Below are positions 1 through 7,672 of a stretch of DNA of 44,890 nt, in pieces. The DNA comes from Allomuricauda sp. TY007 (GTDB lineage Bacteria > Bacteroidota > Bacteroidia > Flavobacteriales > Flavobacteriaceae), in contig NZ_WUEG01000021.1 of assembly GCF_010468565.1 (NCBI RefSeq), positions 1-44,890 on the forward strand, read 5' to 3'. A program made the position numbers and the translations under genes. Within the stretch, counting starts at the first letter, position 1. Each line of letters begins with the position of its first letter. The notes under the pieces are model-generated. The model ran no database searches. It was given only the letters and a program-made list of their open reading frames with translations, and was not told where the DNA came from.

Positions 1-2
1 CA

Positions 3-305
3 AACAATACCATAAAGGCTCTAATTGTAGTGGGGCTCGTATTTGGCGGTGTTTTTGAAGAACTTTTTTGGAGAGGTTACTGGATTAAAAGACAGGTTGC
101 GAGATATGGAAAAAATGCATGGATTATTAACGCAGTACTTTGGTCAATATCTCATATAATTGCCTACAATCCCATAAAAATTATTTTTATTGCGTTTAGT
201 TTTTCCTTTATTTCCAATATATATCGCACTTCTACTATTACGGTTGTTTTTCATTCAATAATCAATATTTTTGTTGGGTTAAGACTAATAACTGTTTATT
301 CTTAA
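3..305 (+). CDS. CPBP-family intramembrane metalloprotease, 3' part only
   Basis: The reading frame is open back to the window edge, so the start lies upstream; the GTG at 30 is only the first internal start-like codon. The visible 100 residues carry the EExxxR signature of CPBP (Abi, CAAX-protease-like) proteins, seen as EELFWRGY, followed by hydrophobic membrane segments with later histidines (SISH, VFHS) in the positions expected for the second and third motifs. The family comprises multi-pass membrane proteins, some of which are proteases of CAAX type or handle bacteriocin-like peptides; many have no known substrate. The gene ends about 200 bp before a terminator. Function beyond family membership cannot be given. 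Confidence 0.8.
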   Translation, partial: NNTIKALIVVGLVFGGVFEELFWRGYWIKRQVARYGKNAWIINAVLWSISHIIAYNPIKIIFIAFSFSFISNIYRTSTITVVFHSIINIFVGLRLITVYS

Positions 306-314
306 AATATTTTG

Positions 315-554
315 ATGAAAGATATTTTCAGACATTAAAAAAGAAGAAAATCCAAGATAGCGCTTGCTGTGATGTCGTTGGTGATAGGGATTTACTTTTT
401 TAAGGAAAGTACCTTTTCAAACTATACCATAGCAGGATTTTTAATTACAGTGGTTTTGGCTTTTCTGATTATTTCTTGGGGAAGTGATAATCCGGGGAAG
501 AAAAGGAATAAAAAAGCTGAATTTCAGGGCTTTTTTTATGCGTGGATAATATAG
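315..554 (+). pseudogene. Decayed small membrane-protein ORF
   Basis: An ATG at 315 opens MKDIFRH and then meets TAA at 336. The same frame continues without interruption through a basic stretch, a hydrophobic segment (ALAVMSLVIGIYFF) and a second one (IAGFLITVVLAFLIISW) to a stop at 552. Either the TAA is a nonsense mutation in a roughly 80-residue two-helix membrane protein, or translation begins at the GTG/ATG at 369/372. The last codons run through the terminator hairpin at 511-537 and overlap the end of the opposing methyltransferase gene, which argues that the original stop was also lost. No family recognised. It could also be chance coding sequence. Confidence 0.35.
511..537. terminator. 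Bidirectional intrinsic terminator
   Basis: A run of five A, then GC, an inner CTGAATTTCAG hairpin with a small GG bulge, GC and a run of seven T. Read on either strand this gives a GC-anchored stem followed by a U tract. It sits exactly at the stop codon of the minus-strand methyltransferase (536-538) and downstream of the plus-strand protease fragment, so it can end both converging transcripts. Confidence 0.6.
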
Positions 555-1264
555 ATTGTCGGTCTTTTGTCCAAATCTAACTCAATTTCACTCCATTCGT
601 GTACGCTTTTCGTTGAAATAAATTCCGTTGGTAACGTAATGTCGCATGCAATACACAGCCGTGTCGTCTTTTGTAGTGTTCTAATAAGTTCTTTGACCAA
701 TTTATTGTTTCGGTAGGGAGTCTCCATAAATATTTGGGATTGCCCTTTATCGCGGGATAATCGCTCCAATCCTTTAACCATCTTCTTGCGCTCTGCATTG
801 TCAATGGGCAAATAACCATTAAAAGCAAAGTTTTGTCCGTTCATACCACTGCTCATCATGGCCATTAAAATGGAGGAGGGGCCCACCAACGGAACCACCT
901 GGATTCTTTTTTCGTGTGCCACACGAACAACATCGGCACCGGGGTCGGCAATACCTGGGCATCCAGCTTCGGATAATACACCTATGTCAAAACCATGGAT
1001 GCATGGATCCAAAAATGAGGGAATTTCTTCTGGATCGGTGTATTTGTTCAACAATTGTAGGTGGAGGTCAGGTTGCGATTTGCTGGGGCTTACTCGTTTT
1101 ATGAATCGCCTGGCCGTCTTTTCATTTTCAACAATGTAGTGGTCAATTCGTTCAATGGTTCCCTTTACCGAAATAGGCAACACTTCCAAAGGTGCATTAT
1201 CTCCCAAAGTTGTGGGAATCAAGTAAACTTTGCCCACGACTAATCCAGGTTTTTCCTCTTCCAT
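536..1264 (-). CDS. RsmI-like SAM-dependent (tetrapyrrole-methylase fold) methyltransferase
   Basis: The 242-residue product has the ordered motifs of the RsmI branch of tetrapyrrole methylases: LSEAGCPGIADPG around residue 97, VPLVGPSSILMAMMSSGMNG, FNGYLP and FMETPYRNN. RsmI 2'-O-methylates C1402 of 16S rRNA using S-adenosylmethionine. The N-terminal motif here, IPTTLGDNAPLEVLP, departs from the usual PIGNLGD form. Bacteroidota commonly carry such a divergent short paralogue besides a canonical RsmI, so rRNA specificity is inferred, not shown. It lies 4 bp downstream of the phosphatase gene and shares its strand with dnaA, suggesting co-transcription. Confidence 0.8.
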   Translation of the reverse strand: MEEEKPGLVVGKVYLIPTTLGDNAPLEVLPISVKGTIERIDHYIVENEKTARRFIKRVSPSKSQPDLHLQLLNKYTDPEEIPSFLDPCIHGFDIGVLSEAGCPGIADPGADVVRVAHEKRIQVVPLVGPSSILMAMMSSGMNGQNFAFNGYLPIDNAERKKMVKGLERLSRDKGQSQIFMETPYRNNKLVKELIRTLQKTTRLCIACDITLPTEFISTKSVHEWSEIELDLDKRPTIYIIHA

Positions 1265-1268
1265 GGGT

Positions 1269-1721
1269 TTAATTTAATTTTTTCGCAATTACCTCACAAG
1301 CCTTATCTATCATTTGGCACACATTTTCAAAGCCATCGTTGCCACCATAATAAGGGTCGGGCACCTCTTGGATGCCCAATTCTATCTCGCTCAATAATAA
1401 TTTTACCTTGCTCGCCTCCTCTTTGTTTTTTGCCAAGCTGGCCACATCGGAAAAATTGCTTCGGTCCATAACGTAGATATGGTCAAACTCCAAAAAATCT
1501 TGTCTGGAAAACTTTCTACACTGTTGATGTGTAATGTTTAAACCATATTTTCTGGCCACGGCAATGGAGCGTTTGTCGGGCGGATTGCCAACATGGTATC
1601 CGGCCGTGCCAGCGGAATCAACAAAAACAGAAGCCGGGTCAACTTTAGATTGCAAAATACCTTCGGCCAAAGGTGACCTGCATATGTTTCCCAAGCAGAC
1701 CATCAAAACTTTGGTTTTCAT
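1269..1721 (-). CDS. Low-molecular-weight protein-tyrosine-phosphatase
   Basis: The 150-residue protein begins with the phosphate-binding loop CLGNICRS (catalytic Cys9, Arg15) and ends with the DPYYGG general-acid motif (Asp122). These two elements, at this length, define the low-Mr protein tyrosine phosphatase family. Such cytosolic enzymes hydrolyse phosphotyrosine through a cysteinyl-phosphate intermediate. In bacteria they often oppose BY-kinases that control exopolysaccharide export, but no kinase or capsule gene is adjacent here, so the substrate is unknown. An arsenate reductase role is unlikely because DPYY and the CX5R loop match phosphatases. It lies 17 bp after dnaA and 4 bp before the methyltransferase gene, consistent with one transcript. 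Confidence 0.92.
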   Translation of the reverse strand: MKTKVLMVCLGNICRSPLAEGILQSKVDPASVFVDSAGTAGYHVGNPPDKRSIAVARKYGLNITHQQCRKFSRQDFLEFDHIYVMDRSNFSDVASLAKNKEEASKVKLLLSEIELGIQEVPDPYYGGNDGFENVCQMIDKACEVIAKKLN

Positions 1722-1738
1722 AAATATGTTGTGAAAAA

Positions 1739-3163
1739 TTAGGAGAACTTTTTGCTCAAATCCTCAATGTATTTTCTGAATTGTTTATCGGTTTCCGCAA
1801 GGTTGTCCACTGTTTTGCATGCATGGAGCACGGTAGCGTGGTCCCGTTTTCCAATTTGAGACCCAATGCTTGCCAAAGATGCCTTGGTGAATTTTTTTGC
1901 AAAGAACATGGCCAATTGCCTCGCTTGTACAATATGGCGCTTTCTTGTTTTGGATTGAAGTGTGGCCACATCCATTTCAAAGTAATCGGACACCACTTTT
2001 TGAATGTAGTCGATAGACACTTCGCGCTTGGTATTTTTCACGAACTTCTCCACTACCTGTTGCGCAAGTTCCAAGGTAACCTCACGTTTGTTGAAGGAAG
2101 ACTGTGCAATCAATGAAATGATGGCACCTTCCAGCTCACGGATATTGGTTTTGATGTTCTTGGCTACGTGGTCGATGATATCCTCCGGCATCTCGACCCC
2201 GTCTCGGTATAATTTGTTTTTTAAGATGGAAACACGCGTTTCGTAATCGGGACTTTGCAATTCTGCTGACAGTCCCCATTTGAAACGAGACAACAAACGC
2301 TGTTCAATGTCCTGCATATCCACAGGAGCTTTGTCCGATGTTAAAATTACCTGCTTGCCATTTTGGTGCAAGTGATTGAATATATGGAAGAACACATCTT
2401 GTGTTCCAGATTTACCGGATAGAAATTGTACATCATCAATAATAAGAACATCTATCAATTGGTAGAAGTGGATGAAATCGTTTCGGGTATTCTTTTTTAC
2501 GGACTCTATATATTGCTGGGTAAATTTTTCAGCAGAAATATAGAGAACGGTCTTTTCAGGATACTTATCTTTTATTTCCACCCCAATGGCATGTGCCAAG
2601 TGGGTTTTTCCCAAACCAACGCCACCAAAAACCAATAATGGGTTAAATGATGTTCCCCCGGGTTTGTTGGCCACGGCCATACCGGCCGATCTTGCCAAAC
2701 GGTTGGAGTCTCCTTCCAGGAAATTGTCAAAATTGTAATTGGGATTTAACTGGGATTCAATTTTTATATTTCGAATACCAGGTATCACAAACGGATTTTT
2801 TAATTCGGGGCTTTTAGAAGTAATCGGCACATCCAATTCCTGTGGTCCCACGGCAGTACGGTTGGAACTTGGTATTTGTTCCGTAAAAGGTTCCTTGTTG
2901 CCGTACTTGTTCTCCATTTTTATAACATAGATGAGCTTTGCGTTGCTCCCCAACTCACGCGTCAAGGCAACTTTTAAAAGCTTTACATAATGTTCTTCGA
3001 GCCATTCGTAGAAAAACTTACTGGGTACTTGAATGCTAAGTGCCTTATCGGTTAACTTAATAGGTTTGATGGGCTCAAACCACGTTTTGAATGCCTGCGG
3101 TTGGATATTATCTTGGATAAAAACCAAACAATTGTTCCATACGGAATTAGCAGTAACACTCAT
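1739..3163 (-). CDS. dnaA: Chromosomal replication initiator protein DnaA
   Basis: The 474-residue product has the four DnaA domains: an N-terminal helicase-loading domain (residues 1-85), a variable linker, an AAA+ domain with Walker A GGVGLGKTH (about residue 180) and Walker B LIIDDVQFL, and a C-terminal helix-turn-helix containing IGSQIGKRDHATVLHACKTV, which reads DnaA boxes. It opens the replication origin in its ATP form. The upstream gap (3164-3364) is AT-rich with A and T homopolymers, but I see no cluster of TTATCCACA-type boxes, so the origin is probably elsewhere. It heads a minus-strand group with the phosphatase and methyltransferase genes and is divergent from the thioesterase. 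Confidence 0.98.
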   Translation of the reverse strand: MSVTANSVWNNCLVFIQDNIQPQAFKTWFEPIKPIKLTDKALSIQVPSKFFYEWLEEHYVKLLKVALTRELGSNAKLIYVIKMENKYGNKEPFTEQIPSSNRTAVGPQELDVPITSKSPELKNPFVIPGIRNIKIESQLNPNYNFDNFLEGDSNRLARSAGMAVANKPGGTSFNPLLVFGGVGLGKTHLAHAIGVEIKDKYPEKTVLYISAEKFTQQYIESVKKNTRNDFIHFYQLIDVLIIDDVQFLSGKSGTQDVFFHIFNHLHQNGKQVILTSDKAPVDMQDIEQRLLSRFKWGLSAELQSPDYETRVSILKNKLYRDGVEMPEDIIDHVAKNIKTNIRELEGAIISLIAQSSFNKREVTLELAQQVVEKFVKNTKREVSIDYIQKVVSDYFEMDVATLQSKTRKRHIVQARQLAMFFAKKFTKASLASIGSQIGKRDHATVLHACKTVDNLAETDKQFRKYIEDLSKKFS

Positions 3164-3364
3164 AGAAGTTTTTCCTTGTTTAATGGTTAGCTTTAATATT
3201 TAAGAGCAAGCATCTAAAGGGTTATAGGATGCTTATTGGATGCGACAAATATGTGAACAAATCTTTTAAAAAAAAAATGAAATCGGCATTGAAAGTTTTG
3301 TTTTTTTTTCGCATGTTACCCTCAAAATAAGCAAGCCTCTAAATATATAATTTTTCAGTTAAAA

Positions 3365-3763
3365 ATGGGTCTAAATTCATATTCTTTTCGGGTTCGGTAT
3401 GCAGAAACCGACCAAATGGGGGTTGTTTACCACGGTAACTATGCGCAGTATTTTGAATTGGGTCGGGTAGAGTGGTTGAGGGCCATGGGAATCACTTACA
3501 AGAGCATGGAGGATAATGGTATAATGTTACCCGTAATTTCCTTACATATTGACTACAAAAAATCTGCGCTATATGATGATTTGCTTACCGTACAGACCAA
3601 ACTAAAATCCAGGCCTATGGTCAAAATTGAATTTGATTATAACTTGTTAAATGAATCTGGAGAACTATTGGCCACCGCAAATACCGTTTTAGCTTTTATG
3701 GATAAAAAAACGGGCAGGCCTGTAAAATGTCCTGATTATATTTTGGAAAAACTGGATGATTGA
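3365..3763 (+). CDS. Acyl-CoA thioesterase, YbgC / 4-hydroxybenzoyl-CoA thioesterase family
   Basis: A 132-residue single hot-dog-fold protein with the signature YAETDQMGVVYHGNYAQYFE; Asp16 in the first part is the usual catalytic acid. The length is typical for YbgC-type enzymes, which hydrolyse short-chain or aromatic acyl-CoA thioesters in the cytoplasm. In Proteobacteria YbgC is tied to the Tol-Pal cluster, but no tol genes are here, so the substrate is open. The gene is divergent from dnaA across 201 bp of AT-rich DNA and is followed at once by the tandem heptamer repeat of island 1. Confidence 0.88.
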   Translation: MGLNSYSFRVRYAETDQMGVVYHGNYAQYFELGRVEWLRAMGITYKSMEDNGIMLPVISLHIDYKKSALYDDLLTVQTKLKSRPMVKIEFDYNLLNESGELLATANTVLAFMDKKTGRPVKCPDYILEKLDD

Positions 3764-3771
3764 TTTTTTAC

Positions 3772-3834
3772 GAGGCTAGAGGCTAGAGGCTAGAGGCTAG
3801 AGGCTAGAGGCTAGAGGCTAGAGGCTAGAGGCTA
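3772..3834. repeat. Heptanucleotide tandem repeat (GAGGCTA)9
   Basis: Nine perfect head-to-tail copies of GAGGCTA, followed by a partial GAGA. The array starts 8 bp after the stop codon of the thioesterase gene. Perfect identity of all copies suggests recent slippage expansion. Each unit includes CTAG at its junction with the next, so every frame meets frequent TAG codons and the array is not coding. Confidence 0.97.
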
Positions 3835-3867
3835 GAGACAAGTTCAAGTCCAAGTTCAAGCTCAAAT

Positions 3868-4157
3868 ATCAAGTTCAAGAGCATAGAAAAGAGGTAAGAC
3901 TTCTGAAGTTTGGAGTTATTCGGTTATTGGTTACTGCAGATTGCCTACTGTTTACTGCGAACTGCGAACTGCAAGTTAAAATTCAAGAACAGAAAATTGG
4001 TGATGATTCGTGGAATTGGTGTCAAAAAGGCAAAGAACCAAGACCGCTACGCTGATAGATACAAGAACCAAGACTTCGTGCTTCGGACATCTGACTTCCG
4101 ACTCCCAACAATTGTTTCATTGTCATTTCGAACCGACCAGCGGGAGAGTGAGAAATC
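3868..4157 (+). repeat. Long inverted repeat, copy P
   Basis: This 290-bp block matches the reverse complement of 12426-12765 nearly throughout, apart from about 50 bp extra in the other copy. Shared words in the same order include GAGCATAGAAAAGAG, GGTTATTGGTTACTGC, GCGAACTGCAAGTTAAAATT, CAAGAACAGAAAATT, GTGGAATTGGTGTCAAAA, AACCAAGACTTCGTGCTTCG and the start of the palindromic element. Aligned by eye; the exact identity needs an alignment. Confidence 0.85.
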
Positions 4158-4222
4158 TATTCGATACTACTCTTTCAAAAGGGATTTCTCAATCGATGCA
4201 CTGCATCTCATTTCGAAATGAC
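4122..4222 (+). mobile_element. MITE/REP-like palindromic element, 101 bp
   Basis: Bounded by a perfect 11-bp inverted repeat, GTCATTTCGAA at 4122-4132 and TTCGAAATGAC at 4212-4222. The interior holds further symmetric words: GAGAAATC near the left end and GATTTCTC towards the right end. The first 36 bp match the right ends (reverse complement) of the elements at 11988 and 12341. No ORF. It belongs to the dispersed family described in the findings. Confidence 0.8.
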
Positions 4223-4516
4223 GATTTGGCTCAGCTCAGTATTCGCACGGAATGACAAACTCAAGTGTCAAGTTCAGAGTTAGGAGTTATTGCGCCACGA
4301 ACAGGCATGCTTCTGACTCCTTACTAAGTTATTGGGTTATTGAGTACTGCCACTGCCAACTGACTTCCGACACCGAGCACCGTGCATCAAACTCAAGTAT
4401 CAAGCTCAAACTCAAGTGTCCTTAAGTCTAACAGCGAAGCGGTCTATGTTCTTGTGTCTAGCAGCGAAGCGGTCTTATGTCCATAATAAGGGCAGAAAAT
4501 ATAGTTGAGAGACAAA

Positions 4517-5131
4517 TTACCTTATCATTGTCGCATCCACACCATGCATTTCGTCGAAAAGTTGAAATATTTCTTCTGATTCACTTAATCGAACCGAAAT
4601 AACAAGCTCACAATCCAACTCCATTTTTTGGGAAACAATGTCCAAATCTTTCTGTTTGATGGTTCGCATTACAATATCCATAACCGGATATTCAAATTGT
4701 AACCTTAATTGAGCTTTAATGGTCTTTGTGACGATCTTGGCACTTTCCAAGGCCATCTGTGCAGCAGTTTTGTATGCCTGAATCAAACCACCGACCCCAA
4801 GTTTGGTGCCGCCAAAAATCCTGGTAACGGTAACCAGCACATTGGTCACACCAAAAGATTGTATTTGTCCGTAAATGGGCATACCCGCCGAATTGTTGGG
4901 TTCGCCATCATCATTGGCCCTGTAGGTTGGTTTTTCAGTTCCGAGCTGCCATGCGTAGCAAACATGGTTGGCCGTATGGTATTTTTTGCGAAGTTCCTCT
5001 ACAATCGGTTTTACATCATCCTCCGAAGCAATGGGGTGGACCGCAGCATAGAATTTACTTTTTCGGTCTTTGTACAAAATCTCGGGCGAAGGTTTGTTAA
5101 CGGTCTTGTAAACATCTTCTTTTTTCTCCAT
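4517..5131 (-). CDS. IMPACT / YigZ family protein
   Basis: The start is set at the ATG at 5131, whose A is shared with the TAA of the transporter gene upstream (TAATG), giving 204 residues beginning MEKKEDVYKTV. An upstream in-frame start at 5185 would lie inside the transporter gene. The central block with NHVCYAWQLG, NDDGEPNNSAGMPIYG, VTRIFGGTKLGVGGLIQAY is the signature of the UPF0029/IMPACT domain, followed by the usual C-terminal alpha-beta domain. Eukaryotic IMPACT restrains Gcn2 signalling; the bacterial role is uncertain and probably linked to translation. Last gene of the ribD-headed minus-strand operon, so likely translationally coupled. Confidence 0.88.
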   Translation of the reverse strand: MEKKEDVYKTVNKPSPEILYKDRKSKFYAAVHPIASEDDVKPIVEELRKKYHTANHVCYAWQLGTEKPTYRANDDGEPNNSAGMPIYGQIQSFGVTNVLVTVTRIFGGTKLGVGGLIQAYKTAAQMALESAKIVTKTIKAQLRLQFEYPVMDIVMRTIKQKDLDIVSQKMELDCELVISVRLSESEEIFQLFDEMHGVDATMIR

Positions 5132-5994
5132 TAGAACAAAGCTACCAATATTATGCTCAAAACGGCCAAGGCAACCCCGCTCCAATTTTTAAGACTGAGC
5201 TTCTCTTTAAACAATAATATTCCGACAAGCGTGGAGACCATTACAATCGCAACATTGTTTAAGGTAAAGATGGCGGCACTGCTCAAAATACCCTCACGCA
5301 GGGCACGAAGCAAAAAATAAATAGAAAAATAATTGGGTACGCCAAGAGCGATGCCCCCCAAAATATTTTTAAAGTTGACTTTTAATGGAGTTTTGACTGC
5401 TTTGATTCCAACAAAAATGAATCCGGTCAAAGCAGCAAATCCAAAAATCATGGAAGAAAAAACCGGGATTTCTTGATCCGTCAAATGAATTTCCTCAAAA
5501 TATTGGATGCTGGTGTCAATAATACCAGAACCCAAAAACACCAACAGCGGAAGTATCAAGGCCTTTCTGTTTATCCTAATACTTTCCTCTTTTATAGATG
5601 CCAAATAAACAGCCACTAATGCCAATACAATTCCAATAATTTGCAGTAAACTTAAATGCTCTCCATACAGCAAAACACCCATTATCACAGGAATGGCCAA
5701 CGACATTTTAGTGGCTACCGATGCTACCGAAACTCCGGATACCTGTGCCGTTTTGGCCATCAAATTGAAAATCACAATAAAAAGTACGCCCAATAATATA
5801 GGGCCTATGAGCCATGGTTTATTGGTGAAGTCGCTCACACCAACGGGACCATCATATAAGAAGAACCCAACCGCACAAGCAACCACATAATTGGTAATGA
5901 TGGCATACAAGGTTTGGACCTTAAAAACATCGTACAATTTGAATACCACAAAAATCAAGGTCGAGCTCAGAACGCTCAGAATCAGATATATCAT
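5131..5994 (-). CDS. EamA-type (drug/metabolite superfamily) transporter
   Basis: A 287-residue, very hydrophobic protein with about ten predicted membrane helices arranged as two repeats, typical of EamA/DMT permeases in the inner membrane. The first repeat includes VSVASVATKMSLAIPVIMGVLLYGE and the second IFTLNNVAIVMVSTLVGILLFKEKLS, each ending in the conserved short loop with a glutamate or lysine-rich turn. Substrate unknown; family members export amino acids, nucleobases or other metabolites. It starts directly after the stop of the HAD gene and shares one base with the YigZ-family gene. Its operon with ribD could hint at a flavin-related solute, but that is only context. Confidence 0.85.
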   Translation of the reverse strand: MIYLILSVLSSTLIFVVFKLYDVFKVQTLYAIITNYVVACAVGFFLYDGPVGVSDFTNKPWLIGPILLGVLFIVIFNLMAKTAQVSGVSVASVATKMSLAIPVIMGVLLYGEHLSLLQIIGIVLALVAVYLASIKEESIRINRKALILPLLVFLGSGIIDTSIQYFEEIHLTDQEIPVFSSMIFGFAALTGFIFVGIKAVKTPLKVNFKNILGGIALGVPNYFSIYFLLRALREGILSSAAIFTLNNVAIVMVSTLVGILLFKEKLSLKNWSGVALAVLSIILVALF

Positions 5995-6597
5995 TTACAA
6001 TTTTGATTTTAGTTGGGTTATGTCCTCTTCTCCCACGCGAAGGTTCCAGACTTGAATCCCCAATTCCGCTGCAGCATTGGCATTTTCCTTTACATCATCC
6101 ACAAAAAAAGTTTCGTTGGGCACAAGCTTGTTCTCCTGCAGCACAAACTCAAAAATTTCCGCATCCGGTTTCCGCATCCCTATTTCATAGCTCAAATAGA
6201 ATAAATCGAATGCATTTTTGAATCGATTGAACCGTTCTATGCCCATTTGCTCCTTTACACATTCAATATGTAGGTCGTTGGTGTTGCTCAACAAAATCAA
6301 TTTATATTGGCTTTCTACCGCAAGTTGTTCAATGAACTCCAGCCGGTGTTCGGGAAAATCCAATAAAATGGAATTCCAAGCCTGTTTTAAATAATCCTTA
6401 CTTGCTTTTGGAAAATGAGTTGAAACTTCATCTAAAAAATTCGAAGAAGCGATAAGCCCTTTCTCGTAATCCTGAAACAGACTTTCCAGTTCTGACGTAA
6501 TTTCAGTAAACCCGTGCTGCACCATTGCCTTTGCCGTGGCAGGTTTATCCAGGTTGATGAGCACATCGCCAAAATCGAGAATAATATTTTTAATCAT
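5995..6597 (-). CDS. HAD-superfamily phosphatase, YihX-like
   Basis: A 200-residue cap-type haloacid dehalogenase hydrolase. Motif I is LDFGDV with nucleophile Asp8; motif II is LILLSNT; motif III is the lysine in GMRKPDAEIF; motif IV is FFVDDVKENANAA. The length and helical insert after motif I match the YihX / alpha-glucose-1-phosphatase group. Family members dephosphorylate small phosphometabolites in the cytoplasm. The ATG lies inside the end of ribD (8-bp overlap), so the two are translationally coupled. That makes it a candidate for the riboflavin-pathway phosphatase that removes phosphate from 5-amino-6-ribitylaminouracil phosphate; this is inference from context only. Confidence 0.85.
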   Translation of the reverse strand: MIKNIILDFGDVLINLDKPATAKAMVQHGFTEITSELESLFQDYEKGLIASSNFLDEVSTHFPKASKDYLKQAWNSILLDFPEHRLEFIEQLAVESQYKLILLSNTNDLHIECVKEQMGIERFNRFKNAFDLFYLSYEIGMRKPDAEIFEFVLQENKLVPNETFFVDDVKENANAAAELGIQVWNLRVGEEDITQLKSKL

Positions 6598-7642
6598 TGG
6601 TGTAAAAGGATAAGGTGTCGGTCAATATCTTTTCTTGATGATGTAAAGTTCCCTGTAATTTTGGAGCTGGCAAACCATTTCCAAAACAAACGGAACCTTT
6701 AAAAACACGAGCTTCGTCCCAAAGGTTTTCATCAATAAAGGTTTGAAGCATTTTTGCCCCACCCTCAACAATCACGCTGGTAATGTTGTGTTGGAGGAGC
6801 ACATCACAAATTTGTATGGCCAATGGTTTTGAAAAATCAATCACAACATACGCAACACCCTCAATATATTTTAATGCATCTTCAATCTCAGTCAGAATTA
6901 TGGTCTGCACGGATGTGTCCAAAACGTGATAGCTTGCATCAATCTTCAAACCTTTGTCCAAAACCACACGAATAGGGTTTTTACCGGCCCAATTGCGCGT
7001 GGTCAATTTGGGATTGTCTTCCAAAACGGTTTTGGTGCCGACAAGAATCGCCTGCTCCTGGCTGCGCCATTGATGCACCAATTGTTTCGAATAAGGGTTG
7101 GTAATCCAAAACGGTTCAGGATTATTTTTCCGTAAAAATGGCTGGGGAGCCAAAAAACCATCATCGGACTCCGCCCATTTTAAGATAATGTAAGGCCTTT
7201 TTTTCTCTTGAAATGTCAAAAATCGTTTATGGTGTTTACGGCATTCATCCTCAAGAACACCTATGGTGACTTTGCAGCCCGCATCTTTCAATTTTTTGAT
7301 GCCTTTGCCCGCCACTTTATCGTGGGGATCCTGCAGCCCGATAAAAACTTCTTTGAGTTGGTGCTTGGCTATCAAATCTGCACAAGGAGGTGTTTTTCCA
7401 TAATGTGAACAAGGCTCCAAGGTAACATATAATAATGATTCCTTCAGCAAACCCTTGTCCTTGACCGAGTTGATGGCATTCACTTCCGCGTGCGGCCCTC
7501 CGTAGGGGTCGGTAAATCCTTCACCAATAATTTTTTTATTGTGAACGATCACACAGCCCACCATTGGATTGGGAGCCGTGGTTCCCAACCCTTTTTTGCC
7601 CAGTTCTATGCATCTAAGGATGTATTTTTGATGTATATTCAC
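6590..7642 (-). CDS. ribD: Bifunctional riboflavin biosynthesis deaminase/reductase RibD
   Basis: Two fused domains give RibD: an N-terminal cytidine-deaminase-like domain with zinc ligands HAE (residues 51-53) and PCSHYGKTPPC (Cys78, Cys87), and a C-terminal dihydrofolate-reductase-like domain with ILKWAESDDG and the VIVEGGA motif. It deaminates the pyrimidine from GTP cyclohydrolase II and reduces the ribose side chain using NADPH. I place the start at GTG 7642 (MNIHQKYILRCIELGKKG, 350 residues), matching the family's N terminus; the frame stays open upstream but would run across the divergent acetyltransferase. Only 30 bp separate the two divergent starts, with a promoter -7 element almost touching the GTG. 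Confidence 0.95.
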   Translation of the reverse strand: MNIHQKYILRCIELGKKGLGTTAPNPMVGCVIVHNKKIIGEGFTDPYGGPHAEVNAINSVKDKGLLKESLLYVTLEPCSHYGKTPPCADLIAKHQLKEVFIGLQDPHDKVAGKGIKKLKDAGCKVTIGVLEDECRKHHKRFLTFQEKKRPYIILKWAESDDGFLAPQPFLRKNNPEPFWITNPYSKQLVHQWRSQEQAILVGTKTVLEDNPKLTTRNWAGKNPIRVVLDKGLKIDASYHVLDTSVQTIILTEIEDALKYIEGVAYVVIDFSKPLAIQICDVLLQHNITSVIVEGGAKMLQTFIDENLWDEARVFKGSVCFGNGLPAPKLQGTLHHQEKILTDTLSFYTND

Positions 7643-7646
7643 CTCG

Positions 7647-7654
7647 CAAAAATA
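7647..7654 (-). promoter_or_regulatory. Putative ribD promoter -7 element
   Basis: TATTTTTG on the minus strand is an exact match to the Bacteroidota -7 consensus TAnnTTTG. It ends only four bases before the proposed GTG start of ribD, which would place transcription start at or next to the start codon and make the message leaderless. No convincing -33 TTTG is seen at the expected spacing, so this is tentative. Confidence 0.4.
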
Positions 7655-7672
7655 GAACAATAAAAACAGAAT

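Larger units (their letters stand above)
3764..4516. repeat. Repeat island 1 (non-coding mosaic)
   Basis: No gene is supportable here although stop-free stretches occur. The island opens with a heptamer tandem array, then imperfect TTCAAG-rich sequence, then a block shared in inverted orientation with island 2, a 101-bp palindromic element, and finally words such as CAGCGAAGCGGTCT (twice, near 4430 and 4464) and CTCAAGTATCAAGCTCAA. Composition and word use differ from the flanking genes. The frames lack start context and their translations are low in complexity, so I treat them as spurious. Confidence 0.8.

Noticed and set aside
3164..3364. Possible replication origin next to dnaA
   Set aside because: AT-rich with homopolymers, but no cluster of TTATCCACA-like boxes is visible, and in this group the origin is often away from dnaA.
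3772..4222. CRISPR array
   Set aside because: The heptamers have no spacers, and the longer repeats are irregular in spacing and orientation; no cas genes are present.
3910..4255. Overlapping open frames of 81-103 codons in island 1
   Set aside because: They read through dispersed repeats and a palindromic element, with no start context and low-complexity translations.
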